From JAWLHU01 sp049324875 (GTDB lineage: Bacteria; Bacillota; Sulfobacillia; Symbiobacteriales; Symbiobacteriaceae): a stretch of 64,000 nt of DNA. The notes under the pieces were generated by a model. That model did not search any database, was not told the DNA's origin, and worked only from the letters and a program-made list of their open reading frames with translations. Within the stretch, counting starts at the first letter, position 1, and each line of letters opens with the position of its first letter. The stretch is from positions 13,447 through 77,446 of the forward strand of contig JBMONC010000060.1 in the NCBI GenBank assembly GCA_049324875.1. Direction: 5' to 3'. A program made the position numbers and the translations under genes. Of this stretch, positions 15,723 to 24,669 are shown one piece after another.

Positions 15723-15929
15723 TCAGGCCGTCCCCTCAGCGCCTTTCGGGAATCGCTCCCGAACGCTCTTCTCAAACTTGGGCCGGGGAATCATCACCCG
15801 GTGTCCACATCCCTGGCACTTGAGTCCGAAGTCAATCCCGGTTCGGTAGATCTCCCACCTGTCCGAGCCGCACGGGTGCGGTTTCTTCAGACGAACCACA
15901 TCGCCAATCTCATACCTTACGCGATCCAC
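15723..15929 (-). CDS. Small DUF951 (YyzM-like) protein
   Basis: A 68-residue protein with the compact DUF951 pattern: IGDVVRLKKPHPCGSDRWEI, then IDFGLKCQGCGHRVMIPRPKFEK. Three Cys (one in HPCGS, two in CQGC) could bind a metal. The function of the family is unknown. The GTG start has GGAGGG nine bases upstream and overlaps the end of the cvpA-like gene by 13 bp, which suggests translational coupling. It is the last gene before the rpsF promoter. Confidence 0.88.
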   Translation of the reverse strand: MDRVRYEIGDVVRLKKPHPCGSDRWEIYRTGIDFGLKCQGCGHRVMIPRPKFEKSVRERFPKGAEGTA

Positions 15930-16660
15930 AGTCTGGTCCCTCCGCCGAATAGTAAGCCCCGAATCAGTTCAAAGAATCCAATGAGATACGGGGTCGTCTT
16001 TGACTGGTTGAATGCCTCGCCCAGGTGCTCCGCCCCGTAGATCGACAGGGTGGGCACGACAAAGACGGTGACAAAGCTCAACACCACCGCCGCCTGGAGC
16101 AGCAGCGCAACCGCCCCGAGCATGCGATCTGCCGTTCCGATCAGGGGTATCTCCTGCACCTGATCGGAAATGAACCGGCCCAGGTAGCCCAGGAGCAGGC
16201 TAATCACGGTCACGAGGCCGGCGAAGACCAGGGCGCTCAGCAGCCCGGAAGCGATTTGCTCAATCAGGAACTCGGCAGCTGTCCTGCCGCCCGCAGCCTC
16301 CGACCAGTCGGCCAGTCGGTGGGCGAGCGGGTGCTTGTAGCCATCGGGCAGCGGGACAGCCTGAAGCCAGGAGAGGGCTGTCTCAAAGGGAACCCGTGAC
16401 ATGGGAACCTGTGCCGCCTCGGGCGGCAGGTTCAGGCGGCGGGTCATCACCTGTTCCATTCGGCCCTGCAGGTTCCAGGCCAGGTTGAGCCACTCCATGA
16501 CCAAACCGCTGTAGCGCCCTGCCACCAGCACGGCGACGATGAAGGAGACGAATCCGGTCAGAAACCGGATGATCCCGGTGGACCAACCGATCAGCACAGC
16601 CACCAGGAGCGTTCCGAGAATCGTGATGTCAACCACGGTCAGGGAGGCGAAGCCCTGCAT
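15917..16660 (-). CDS. CvpA family membrane protein
   Basis: A 247-residue protein with four hydrophobic segments: two near the N-terminus (about 8-48, VVDITILGTLLVAVLIGW) and two after a long extracytoplasmic loop (about 145-215). This is the CvpA/colicin V production family shape. Its role is unsettled (biofilm or envelope functions in other species). The ATG at 16660 follows AAGGTGGGG. It comes 14 bp after an EamA transporter and overlaps the DUF951 gene, so the three are likely one transcript. Confidence 0.8.
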   Translation of the reverse strand: MQGFASLTVVDITILGTLLVAVLIGWSTGIIRFLTGFVSFIVAVLVAGRYSGLVMEWLNLAWNLQGRMEQVMTRRLNLPPEAAQVPMSRVPFETALSWLQAVPLPDGYKHPLAHRLADWSEAAGGRTAAEFLIEQIASGLLSALVFAGLVTVISLLLGYLGRFISDQVQEIPLIGTADRMLGAVALLLQAAVVLSFVTVFVVPTLSIYGAEHLGEAFNQSKTTPYLIGFFELIRGLLFGGGTRLWIA

Positions 16661-16674
16661 CTTGCATCCCCACC

Positions 16675-17520
16675 TTATGCAGGCGATTTCCGAACGGCAG
16701 CCCATTGAAACAGCGCGATCCCGACGAGCAGCAGAAGACCGCCGACAAGACTTACCGGACCGGGCCCCGTCCGCCAGATGAGCCAGGCGAGAAGGGTTGC
16801 ACCCACCGGCTCTCCCAAAATGCTGACGGACACCACTGACGGGGGCACGTACCTGAGGGCCCAGTTGAAGAGGGTGTGACCGAAGATGGTCGGGAAGAGC
16901 GCCAGGCCAACAAAGACCCACCAGGTGGAGGCGGGAAACCCCGTGAGCGGGCTTCGCATCAGCAGGGCACCCACCAGCAGCACGAGGGATGCCGAGGCGA
17001 AGGCGATGGCCGAGTACTGCATGGCGCCCATGCGCTGCCGGACGTACCGGCCGATGAGCAAGTATCCGGTGACGGCGACGGCGCCCAGGAAGGCCAGGAG
17101 GTCGCCCCACAGGGCCCGCGCATCCAACCCAAAATCGCCCCAGCCGATAAGGACCGCACCAATCACAGCCACTACTACGCCGATCATGGCAGAACGATCC
17201 GGCCTCTCCCCCCACATTACATATGCGAAGAGTAGCACCAAAAATGGGTGGGTACTAACCAGAACCGTTGATGACGCGATGGAGGTAAGGGTCAAGCTGA
17301 AGAACCAGGCGGCGAAGTGCGCAGCGAGGAAGACGCCGCTGGTCAGAGACAGAAGCAGGTCCCGCCTCTCCACCCTCTCCCGCTTCTGCCAGAGCAGGGG
17401 AACCGCCAGAATCAGTGTGGAGAAAGCCAACCGGTAAAAGGCGACAACCAGAGGCTCCGCGCTCGCGAACTTGAACAGAACCGAGGCTGCGGATGCCGAC
17501 AGCACACCCAGGAGAATCAC
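16675..17520 (-). CDS. EamA/DMT family transporter
   Basis: A 281-residue (or slightly longer) membrane protein with ten predicted helices in two repeated EamA halves; the second half ends SVSILGEPVGATLLAWLIW, typical of drug/metabolite transporters. The substrate cannot be read from the sequence. The start is unusual. The best SD (AGGAGGAGGAAGGG) lies about 22 bases before the first GTG (17520), and the only codon at a normal distance in this frame is ATA, which would give ISTPYLVILLGVL. Either an ATA start or a long spacer must be used. Confidence 0.8.
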   Translation of the reverse strand: MILLGVLSASAASVLFKFASAEPLVVAFYRLAFSTLILAVPLLWQKRERVERRDLLLSLTSGVFLAAHFAAWFFSLTLTSIASSTVLVSTHPFLVLLFAYVMWGERPDRSAMIGVVVAVIGAVLIGWGDFGLDARALWGDLLAFLGAVAVTGYLLIGRYVRQRMGAMQYSAIAFASASLVLLVGALLMRSPLTGFPASTWWVFVGLALFPTIFGHTLFNWALRYVPPSVVSVSILGEPVGATLLAWLIWRTGPGPVSLVGGLLLLVGIALFQWAAVRKSPA

Positions 17521-17603
17521 CAGGTATGGGGTAGATATGGCCCTTCCTCCTCCTCGGGTTCTCTTTTCGGCTGTCTAAAAGGTTACACCTTCACAGTACC
17601 GCG

Positions 17604-17635
17604 AAAAAGCCTGCCGGCTCACGTGAGCCGGCAGG
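17604..17635 (-). terminator. liv operon terminator
   Basis: A 26-nt perfect palindrome (17610-17635) followed on the minus strand by TTTTT. It lies 19 bases past the livF stop. Confidence 0.92.
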
Positions 17636-17653
17636 TGCGTCTGGGCAGCCAAA

Positions 17654-18367
17654 CTAGAGTTCGCCGAGGTAGGCCTCGCGAACAGACTGGTTCTCCCGGA
17701 GAGCCGCCGCACTGTCGGCGAGCGCAATCTCCCCGGTCTGGATCACGTAACCCCGGTGGGCCACCTCCAGCGCCATGTGAGCGTTCTGCTCCACCAGCAG
17801 GATCGTCACGCCCTCCTGATTCAGTTGGGTGATGATCTCAAAGATCTGTTCAACCAACCGGGGAGCAAGGCCCATGGAGGGCTCGTCCATCATCAGGATC
17901 TTCGGGCTCATCATGAGGGCCCGACCGATGGCCAACATCTGCTGTTCACCGCCGGAGAGAGTACCGCCCAGCTGCTTCGCCCGCTCCTTCAGACGCGGGA
18001 AGAGGTCGAACACCCGGGTAATTCCCTTCTCAATCAGCGCTCTGTCCTGGACGGTGTAGGCGCCCATCTCCAGGTTCTCCGTCACGGTCAGCCGGGGAAA
18101 GATCTTCCGCCCCTCGGGCACGTGGCCGACACCCAACTCGGTCACCTTGTGCGCCGGCAGACCGTGAATGGGCTGGCCGTTGAGCAGGATTGCCCCGGAG
18201 CGCGGGGCCAGCAGGCCCGAGATGGTCTTCAACGTCGTGGACTTTCCAGCGCCGTTGGAGCCAATCAGGGTCACGATCTCGCCCTTGTCTACGGTCAGGG
18301 AGATCCCCTTCAATGCATGGATGGCTCCGTAGTAGGTGTTTACGTTCGAGAGTTCCAGCAGCGGCAT
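17654..18367 (-). CDS. livF: Branched-chain amino acid ABC transporter, ATPase LivF
   Basis: A 237-residue ATPase. Walker A is GSNGAGKST (about 37-45), the signature LSGGEQQ (about 138-144) and Walker B ILMMDEPSMGL. The length and the PEGRKIFPRLTVTENL stretch fit LivF, the shorter of the two ATPases of the HAAT (high-affinity branched-chain amino acid) class. It powers uptake together with LivG through LivHM. It ends the operon; its ATG is one base from the livG stop. Confidence 0.95.
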   Translation of the reverse strand: MPLLELSNVNTYYGAIHALKGISLTVDKGEIVTLIGSNGAGKSTTLKTISGLLAPRSGAILLNGQPIHGLPAHKVTELGVGHVPEGRKIFPRLTVTENLEMGAYTVQDRALIEKGITRVFDLFPRLKERAKQLGGTLSGGEQQMLAIGRALMMSPKILMMDEPSMGLAPRLVEQIFEIITQLNQEGVTILLVEQNAHMALEVAHRGYVIQTGEIALADSAAALRENQSVREAYLGEL

Positions 18368-18368
18368 G

Positions 18369-19142
18369 TTAGGACGCGGCCCCCTTTCCGAGGTAGGCCT
18401 CGATCACCCGCGGATCCCGCCGGACCTGCTCAGGCGTACCTTCCGCAATCTTCACCCCATAGTCGAGAACGGTGATTCTGTCAGAGATCTGCATGACCAA
18501 CTTCATGTCATGCTCGATCAGCAGAATGGTCATCTGGTGCTCATCCCGGAGCCGGCGGATCAGGTTCATCATCTCCTCGGTCTCCCGAGGATTCATGCCC
18601 GCCTTGGGCTCATCCAGCAGGATCAGCTTGGGCTGGCTGGCCATGGCCCGGGCCAACTCCAGTTTCCGCTGCGCCCCGTAGGGCAGGTTCTTGGCAATCT
18701 CGTTAGCCGACGCCTTCAGCCCCACATAGTCCAGGTACTCAAGCGCATCCAGTTTGGCCGCGTGCTCCTCTGCCTGGTGCTTAACGAGCCCAAACATGGC
18801 ATCAAACAGCCCCGCCTTCAGGTGCAGGTGCATGCCGACCAGCACGTTCTCCAGGGCGGTCAGGTTCTGGAAGAGCCGGATATTCTGGAAGGTACGGGAG
18901 ATGCCGGTGCTGGCGATCTGTTCGGGTCCCTTGCCACCGATCTCCTTCCCCTCGAAGAGGAGGCTGCCGCCATCGGGCTTGTAGACCCCGGTAACTACGT
19001 TGAAGAAGGTGGTCTTGCCGGCGCCGTTCGGGCCGATAATGGAGGCAATGCTCCCCTTCTCCAGCGTGAAGTCCACCTCGTTCACGGCCACCAGGCCACC
19101 GAACCGTTTCGTGATCTTCTTCGCTTCGAGCAGTACTGCCAT
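18369..19142 (-). CDS. livG: Branched-chain amino acid ABC transporter, ATPase LivG
   Basis: A 257-residue ATPase with Walker A GPNGAGKTT (about 36-44), the LivG stretch TGISRTFQNIRLFQNLTALENVLVG, a signature variant LPYGAQRKLELARAM and Walker B LILLDEPKAGMNP. The longer insertion before the signature distinguishes it from LivF. It is in the middle of the livJHMGF operon. Confidence 0.95.
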   Translation of the reverse strand: MAVLLEAKKITKRFGGLVAVNEVDFTLEKGSIASIIGPNGAGKTTFFNVVTGVYKPDGGSLLFEGKEIGGKGPEQIASTGISRTFQNIRLFQNLTALENVLVGMHLHLKAGLFDAMFGLVKHQAEEHAAKLDALEYLDYVGLKASANEIAKNLPYGAQRKLELARAMASQPKLILLDEPKAGMNPRETEEMMNLIRRLRDEHQMTILLIEHDMKLVMQISDRITVLDYGVKIAEGTPEQVRRDPRVIEAYLGKGAAS

Positions 19143-19151
19143 GATTGCCTC

Positions 19152-20450
19152 CTATCTCGCCACCGACGTGCCCTTGCCGCCGGACCGGACCCTGGAGCGC
19201 TCCAGGGCTTCGATATCGACGGTCGGACGGGTGGCCGGCACAAGACCTTGCTGCCGGTAGATCATCATCAGGATCAGGATCAGGCCAAAGATCAACGGCT
19301 GGTACTTGGTGACATCGATGGCCGGGGGCAGGCCCCAGTTGGCGAAGTAGTCGGAGAGGTCACGGAGGAACTGGAACCGGAGGAGGGTGACCGCCACAGC
19401 GCCTACGATCACGCCGCGAATCGAGCCGAGACCGCCGAGGATGATCATGGCCAGGATGCCAATCGACTCCATGAAGCCGAAGGTCTCCGGGTTGATAAAC
19501 TGCTGCTTGATCGCAAAGAGCATGCCCATGGCGCCCGAGAACGAGGCACCGGTGGCAAAGGCAAGCAACTTCATCTTGACCAGCGGCACACCCATCGCCC
19601 GGGCGGCGATGTCGTCCTCACGCATGGCTGCCCACGCCCGACCGACCCGGCTCTGCTCCAGCCGTACCATCGCGATGGCGACCAGGACGGTGAAGATGAG
19701 TCCCAGGAAGTAGATGGCCGTCGGAGTACCGAGATCAAGCGGCCCCAGGGTTGGGGTGTTGATCGGGGCGATACCCGGAGCGCCACCGGTGATGTTCACC
19801 GGTCGGTCAAGGTTGCGGGAGATTACCTGAATGACCTCGCCGAAGCCCAAGGTGACGATGGCCAGGTAGTCGCCGCGCATCCGGAGAACGGGAAGACCGA
19901 GGGCCAGACCCAACAACGCTGCAACAGCGATGGCGAGAGGAAGAGCTGCCCAGAACCACCAACCGCCAAGACCCTGAGGAGCGTTGGCCGCGAACCAGGG
20001 GGAGAATTTGGCCGCCTGGTTTGAGGCGAAGATGGCGTATACATAGGCGCCTCCCGCAAAGAAGGCGATGTAGCCGAGGTCCAGCAGGCCGGCAAAGCCA
20101 ACGACCAGGTTGAGGCCGAGGGCAAGGGCCACGTAGATGAACATCTGCACCATGAGCGGTGCCAGGGCGGGGTTTTCCAAGCCCGCATAGGGCACAACCG
20201 CCACCAGGACTATACCAGAAAGTACCCACTTGTAGATCGGCTTGATCGCCGCCGTCGTCGCCACATGGACAGCCAGGAGCGAGAGCAGAATCGCGAAACC
20301 GCTCATGGGAGCCAGGATCTGAATCACGCTGGCCAGAAGCGTAAAGCCAACGGCAGTGGGCAGCGCCCTGCCGTCGGTCGACAGTTGCGTGCTAAACCAG
20401 CCCAAGGCTTGTGACAGGGCCGCGCCGATTGGTCGAAAAATGGCCTTCAT
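19152..20450 (-). CDS. livM: Branched-chain amino acid ABC transporter, permease LivM
   Basis: A 432-residue permease. After an N-terminal region of about 100 residues with extra hydrophobic segments comes the conserved LivM core: ALGLNLVVGFAGLLDLGYIAFFAGGAY, FGEVIQ, and the ATPase-contact loop RAWAAMREDDIAARAMGV. It is longer than many LivM proteins because of the N-terminal part. AGGAGGGGAAGCGC precedes the ATG. It forms the channel with LivH. Confidence 0.94.
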   Translation of the reverse strand: MKAIFRPIGAALSQALGWFSTQLSTDGRALPTAVGFTLLASVIQILAPMSGFAILLSLLAVHVATTAAIKPIYKWVLSGIVLVAVVPYAGLENPALAPLMVQMFIYVALALGLNLVVGFAGLLDLGYIAFFAGGAYVYAIFASNQAAKFSPWFAANAPQGLGGWWFWAALPLAIAVAALLGLALGLPVLRMRGDYLAIVTLGFGEVIQVISRNLDRPVNITGGAPGIAPINTPTLGPLDLGTPTAIYFLGLIFTVLVAIAMVRLEQSRVGRAWAAMREDDIAARAMGVPLVKMKLLAFATGASFSGAMGMLFAIKQQFINPETFGFMESIGILAMIILGGLGSIRGVIVGAVAVTLLRFQFLRDLSDYFANWGLPPAIDVTKYQPLIFGLILILMMIYRQQGLVPATRPTVDIEALERSRVRSGGKGTSVAR

Positions 20451-20462
20451 GCGCTTCCCCTC

Positions 20463-21422
20463 CTATACCTTTTCGCTGGTGGCCTGACCAAGCAACCCGC
20501 TTGGCTTGAGCACCAGGACGAGAATGAGAATCAGGAAGGCGAAGATGTCCTTGTACTCGGAGCCCGTCAGCGCTCCCCCGGTCAGGGGACCCAGATAGGC
20601 TGTGGCGAGCGCTTCAAATAGCCCTAGAAGCAGTCCGCCCAGCACCGCACCGCCGAGGTTACCGATGCCTCCGAAAACGGCTGCCGTGAAGGCCTTCATG
20701 CCGAGGATGAAGCCGATGAAGGGATTGATGGAGGTGTAGCGCACGGCGAAGAGTGCACCTGCGGCACCACCCAGTGCGCCGCCCACCACGAAGGTCATGG
20801 AGATGATCCGGTCTACGTTAATCCCCATAAGCCCGGCTGTGGCGCGATCTTGCGCTACGGCCCGCATGGCCTTCCCAACCTTGGTTCGATTTACAAACCA
20901 GATGAGACCGTACATCATGATCAGGCTGGAAACCATGATGATGACCGCCCGGTGAGGAATCTGCACCGAACCCAGGTTAAAGCTGCCGGTGTAGATGGCG
21001 GGCACCGCCTGGTGGAAGTTCCCGCGGGCAGCGGTCCAGATGATGCGTGCGGCGTCCTGCAGAAGGAAGGAGACGCCGATGGCAGAAATGAGAGGCACAA
21101 GGCGCGGGGCGCCGCGCAGGGGCCGATAGGCAGTGCGCTCCACCGCCCAGCCCAGGGAACCCGCTACCAGCATCGCTGCCAGAACCGTAATGATCAGCGA
21201 GACGAACTCCGGCATGGTCGTGAGCAGGTTCAGTTGCTGCAGGAGCATTAGGACTTCGAATCCGGCAAATGCACCGAACATGAATATTTCGCTGTGCGCG
21301 AAATTGATGAACTCCAGAACACCGTAGACCATGGTGTAGCCCAACGCCACAATGGCGTATAGGCAACCAATGATCAGGCCGTCTGTGAGAATCTGGGGCA
21401 AAATCTGCAAGTGTTCTTCCAT
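20463..21422 (-). CDS. livH: Branched-chain amino acid ABC transporter, permease LivH
   Basis: A 319-residue permease with the LivH hallmarks: GLIIGCLYAIVALGYTMVYGVLEFINFAH near the N-terminus and the loop GKAMRAVAQDRATAGLMGI. About eight membrane helices. It is the first permease gene after livJ and is separated from it by a GC hairpin likely to reduce read-through. Confidence 0.95.
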   Translation of the reverse strand: MEEHLQILPQILTDGLIIGCLYAIVALGYTMVYGVLEFINFAHSEIFMFGAFAGFEVLMLLQQLNLLTTMPEFVSLIITVLAAMLVAGSLGWAVERTAYRPLRGAPRLVPLISAIGVSFLLQDAARIIWTAARGNFHQAVPAIYTGSFNLGSVQIPHRAVIIMVSSLIMMYGLIWFVNRTKVGKAMRAVAQDRATAGLMGINVDRIISMTFVVGGALGGAAGALFAVRYTSINPFIGFILGMKAFTAAVFGGIGNLGGAVLGGLLLGLFEALATAYLGPLTGGALTGSEYKDIFAFLILILVLVLKPSGLLGQATSEKV

Positions 21423-21480
21423 CGACGGTCGCCGCCCCTTCTAAGGTGGTGATAATCGGTGGATCAGATAGATAGGGAAC

Positions 21481-21503
21481 GGGGGCGGGCTCAGCCCGCC
21501 CCC
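21481..21503 (-). terminator. Attenuating hairpin between livJ and livH
   Basis: A very stable 10-bp GC stem (GGGGGCGGGC with GCCCGCCCCC) with a 3-base loop, but no T-run after it on the minus strand. Such hairpins often stabilise the upstream mRNA, so that the binding protein is made in excess over the permeases. Confidence 0.55.
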
Positions 21504-21518
21504 GACTGCCACACTGGC

Positions 21519-22727
21519 CTACTTCTTGATCTCACCGAGGGAGGCGCCGGGATACTTGGAGTTCTGGATCTGGAAGAGGTAGACCTTCGCGCTCGGGTTG
21601 TCGCCCTTGGCATCGAAGTTGACCTCACCGGCCAGACCCTTGTAACCCTTCGTCGCGCGGACAGCCTTCATGATTTCCTCACGAGACGGGGTCTTGCCCG
21701 GGTTCGCCTTGGCGTATTCAAGGAGGGCGTTGATGATGACGCCGGCGGCGTCGTAGCCGTAGACGGCATAGGTGGGCGGGTCGGCGTTGAAGGCCTTCTT
21801 GTAGCGGTCAACAAAGGCCTTGCCGTCGGCGGAGCCGTACACGTTGTCAGCCACGGAGGTGTAGTAGACGCTGTTGGCGGCGCCGCCGGAGTTGGTCACG
21901 ATGTCCGCGGCATCGAGGCCGTCAGCACCCATGTACTTGCCCTTGAAGCCCTTCTCATGGGCCTGCTTGAAGATCAGCGCAGCCGTGTCGTAGATACCGC
22001 CGTAGTACAGCGCCTCCGCCTTCGAGGAGAGCAGCTTGGTCACAACGGCGCTGAAGTCGGAGTCCTTCGGATTGATGCCTTCGCCGTCGCCGTTGACGAC
22101 CGTCAGGCCAATCTTCTTGGCCTCCTTGACGAACTCAGCGGCGATGCCCTGGCCGTACTCCGTCTTGTCATGGAGGACCATGACCGACTTGGCCTTCAGG
22201 GTGTTGAGAACCGCACGGGCGCCCGCCGGGCCCTGGGCGTCGTCACGGGCAACGATACGGTTGTAGTTACCCCAGCCGCTCTCGGTCAGAACGACGGCCG
22301 TATTGGCCGGCGAGACCATAACGAGCTTCGCATCGTTCAGGGGCTTCACCATGGTCTTGGCAACGCCCGAGTTCAGGGTGCCGACGACACCGATAACTTC
22401 CTTGTCGCCAGCCAGGCGGTTCGCAATGGTCGGGCCGTTGGTCTCCGTGGCCTGGTCATCCTGCGGGAAGGCCTCGAGCTGAATGCCCGCCTTCTCCAGG
22501 TCTGCCTGCCGGTCCATAATGGCGAGCTTCACACCGTTGGCGATGGCCGTGCCGAGCGTGGACTGGCCGCCCGAGAGCGGAGAGACCGAGGCAATCTTCA
22601 GTTTCACCTTCTGGGTACCACCGGTGGTGCTTCCACCACTGGTGGAACCGCCCTGCTTGGCGCCGCCGCAACCCGCCACAATGACCAACATTGACAGAGT
22701 CAAGATGGCAGCAAGGAACTTCTTCAT
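21519..22727 (-). CDS. livJ: Branched-chain amino acid ABC transporter substrate-binding lipoprotein
   Basis: A 402-residue lipoprotein: signal peptide with lipobox IVAGC (Cys about 20), a Ser/Thr/Gly-rich tether (about 21-38), then a periplasmic-binding-protein type I fold (Peripla_BP_6) with LKIASVSPLSGGQSTLGTAI and IGVVGTLNSGVAKTMVKPL. It captures Leu/Ile/Val or a related amino acid outside the membrane. It is the first gene of the livJHMGF operon. Ligand choice is inferred from the permeases only. Confidence 0.93.
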   Translation of the reverse strand: MKKFLAAILTLSMLVIVAGCGGAKQGGSTSGGSTTGGTQKVKLKIASVSPLSGGQSTLGTAIANGVKLAIMDRQADLEKAGIQLEAFPQDDQATETNGPTIANRLAGDKEVIGVVGTLNSGVAKTMVKPLNDAKLVMVSPANTAVVLTESGWGNYNRIVARDDAQGPAGARAVLNTLKAKSVMVLHDKTEYGQGIAAEFVKEAKKIGLTVVNGDGEGINPKDSDFSAVVTKLLSSKAEALYYGGIYDTAALIFKQAHEKGFKGKYMGADGLDAADIVTNSGGAANSVYYTSVADNVYGSADGKAFVDRYKKAFNADPPTYAVYGYDAAGVIINALLEYAKANPGKTPSREEIMKAVRATKGYKGLAGEVNFDAKGDNPSAKVYLFQIQNSKYPGASLGEIKK

Positions 22728-22820
22728 AATAAACTAGTCACCCCCGAATGTTTTTGGAACACCCCTCGTTGCGGATCTCTGTCTCTTCCGAAACCCACAA
22801 TACCCTACTCCTGCATGGTT

Positions 22821-22832
22821 GTCCGGCCGGAC
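22821..22832. promoter_or_regulatory. 12-bp GC palindrome upstream of livJ
   Basis: GTCCGGCCGGAC is a perfect palindrome about 95 bp upstream of livJ. It could be an operator. No promoter boxes nearby are good enough to call. Confidence 0.3.
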
Positions 22833-22918
22833 TTTTAGAGCAGGTGGGACAGTAGATTCGGCGCTGAAGGGTTTATTCCTTCATTCGGATAAACTTTTTT
22901 TGACTGGGCGCTCAAATC

Positions 22919-23473
22919 TCACATGGCAACCAATAGGACTGTTAGAATCGTTGCGATGGAGAGAATTGTCACAACTGAGCCAAAGCATCCCCGGCCTCTT
23001 GAGAGACTCTGACGCACTGTTGCCATTCGAGTCTTGGCTTCCTCTCTTGCGTACTGCCGGTCAAGCCTGTGGGCCTGCTTAAGGGCAGCTATGGCCTCGG
23101 AGACTTTGCCGAGCTTCTTGTAGGCGGCGTGGAGATTCGTTTGATAGGTGGGGTTGTCGGGATCCAGCGTTGCCGCTGTCCTGTACTTGGCGAGGGCGGC
23201 TTCGTAGTCCCCCCGAGCATAGTAGACATTCCCAAGGTTGCTGTGGGCCTGGGGCAAAGCAGGGTCCAACTCAAGCGCCTTAACCAGGGACTGCTCAGCG
23301 CCCGCCAGATCCTCCTGCTGTGCCAGAATCGCTCCCACCCGGCTGTGCGCCCAGGCGATGCCGCCGTCTATAGCGAGCACATCCTGGTAGGCTTGAAGAG
23401 CGGCATCAAGTTTTCCATCGCGGTAGAGGGCATCCGCTTCCTTTAGCCGGGCCTGAAGTTCTTCGTGCTCCAT
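22919..23473 (-). CDS. TPR protein with a C-terminal membrane anchor
   Basis: A 184-residue protein. Four or so tetratricopeptide repeats (about 5-140) are visible by the spacing of G/A/Y/A residues, as in LYRDGKLDAALQAYQDVLAID and YYARGDYEAALAKYRTAATLDPDN. A basic stretch follows, and the last 22 residues (SVVTILSIATILTVLLVAM) are a membrane anchor, so the TPR domain probably faces the cytoplasm. The ATG at 23473 has GAGGAGG upstream. The partner is unknown. It is divergent from yyaC. Confidence 0.78.
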   Translation of the reverse strand: MEHEELQARLKEADALYRDGKLDAALQAYQDVLAIDGGIAWAHSRVGAILAQQEDLAGAEQSLVKALELDPALPQAHSNLGNVYYARGDYEAALAKYRTAATLDPDNPTYQTNLHAAYKKLGKVSEAIAALKQAHRLDRQYAREEAKTRMATVRQSLSRGRGCFGSVVTILSIATILTVLLVAM

Positions 23474-23577
23474 AGTTGCCTCCTCATTGCACACGCGCTG
23501 TACATAGCTTGCCTGGAACCGCCGTATACTTCCCTGTACCACGGTCAACTCTGGCCTGGACGGGAGGGATAGGGCGC

Positions 23578-24195
23578 TTGCTTGAGGGTTGGAAGGATCT
23601 CTTGCCCCGCATCTGGTCCCCCCCGCACGAGATCCGGGTCCACATGGACTCCGTTGATGCAGCTGAGGTAATTGGCGAGGCTCTCATCCAACTTGGGTCG
23701 GCTCGTCTGCGGTCAGTTGATGGCATTGTCCTTCTCTGCATTGGCACGGACCGTTCCATTGGTGATTCGCTTGGACCCCTGATTGGGTCTCAGATCAGCG
23801 AGGCCGTGGACGGGGATGTCACGGTCCTGGGGACGCTGGACAACCCGGTTCATGCCGGCAATTTGGTCGAAACGTTGGAGCGCATTGATGCGGCCTATCA
23901 ACGCCCTTTGACCATCGCCGTTGACGCCTGTCTTGGCCGGTTGGAGTCCGTTGGCATGCTGACGGTCGGCAGCGGGAGCCTTCGGCCCGGTGCCGGTGTG
24001 AACAAATCACTGCCAGCGGTCGGCGACCTCTTCATAACGGGTGTCGTCAACGTTGGAGGGTTCATGGAGTACTTTGTCCTACAGAACACCCGGTTGAGCC
24101 TGGTGATGCGGATGGCCAAGGTGGCGGCTCGAGGGATTCAGCAGGGCCTAGGGTCCCTGGTTCGCAACCGAGGACCGTTTTCCCTTTCGGACTGA
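23578..24195 (+). CDS. yyaC: YyaC-like spore protein (DUF1256, GPR-like fold)
   Basis: A 205-residue protein, the length I recall for Bacillus YyaC. The conserved core is visible: RVHMDSVDAAE, then the block LCIGTDRSIGDSLGPLIGSQI, LGTLDNPVHAGNL, VDACLGRLESVG, and GDLFITGVVNVGGFMEYFVLQNTRL. The family is related to the germination protease GPR and is found only in spore-formers. A TTG at 23578 with GGGAGGG nine bases upstream is the best start; longer and shorter forms lack an SD. It is one of few plus-strand genes left of the origin. Confidence 0.88.
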   Translation: MLEGWKDLLPRIWSPPHEIRVHMDSVDAAEVIGEALIQLGSARLRSVDGIVLLCIGTDRSIGDSLGPLIGSQISEAVDGDVTVLGTLDNPVHAGNLVETLERIDAAYQRPLTIAVDACLGRLESVGMLTVGSGSLRPGAGVNKSLPAVGDLFITGVVNVGGFMEYFVLQNTRLSLVMRMAKVAARGIQQGLGSLVRNRGPFSLSD

Positions 24196-24197
24196 TC

Positions 24198-24229
24198 AAA
24201 ACGCCCGTCCTGTTCATGCAGGGCGGGCG
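24198..24229 (-). terminator. Terminator of the bactofilin gene
   Basis: An 11-bp stem with one G-T pair (24202-24212 with 24219-24229), followed on the minus strand by TTTTGAT. Being between converging genes, it may also stop yyaC transcripts. Confidence 0.75.
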
Positions 24230-24245
24230 CTTCTCGTCTCCCTTA

Positions 24246-24659
24246 TTACTCATCGTGAGCAGCTGCGATCTTCCGGGCGGGGGCCTCAGTTCCCGTGTTC
24301 ATATTGCTTCGGCCCTGAAAGACGGCCCCTTCGTGAACGACCAGGTGTCCGCATTTGACATCGCCATGGAGGCGGGCGCCTGGAAGGAGTTCCAGCTTCC
24401 CTTCCACCTCGATATCGCCACGAACCTCACCCGACATGGCAAGCCCCTTGGACTTGACGTTGGCGACAATCCGCCCCTTCGGTCCCACCACCAGATCGCC
24501 GTTGTGAATGACAGTCCCTTCCAGGTATCCGTCCACTCGGACGACACCGGAGGATTCGATGGTCCCTTTGATCTCGGTGCCTTCCCCGATCACAGTCTCA
24601 ATCTTTCCGTAGTTAAGGCTGTCAGCCGTTGGCTTCTTGCTGCTCCCGAACACACGCAT
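24246..24659 (-). CDS. Bactofilin-like polymer-forming protein
   Basis: A 137-residue bactofilin: a short polar N-terminus (about 1-20) leads to a right-handed beta-helix core with repeated G-x-V/I turns (IGEGTEIKGTIESSGVVRVDGYLEG, then GDLVVGPKGRIVANVKSKGLAMSGEVRGDIEVEG). Such proteins polymerise without nucleotide into filaments that place wall enzymes. It follows an M23 peptidase gene by 10 bp. That pairing is common and suggests that the filament positions the peptidase. Confidence 0.92.
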   Translation of the reverse strand: MRVFGSSKKPTADSLNYGKIETVIGEGTEIKGTIESSGVVRVDGYLEGTVIHNGDLVVGPKGRIVANVKSKGLAMSGEVRGDIEVEGKLELLPGARLHGDVKCGHLVVHEGAVFQGRSNMNTGTEAPARKIAAAHDE

Positions 24660-24669
24660 TCCCCCGGTT

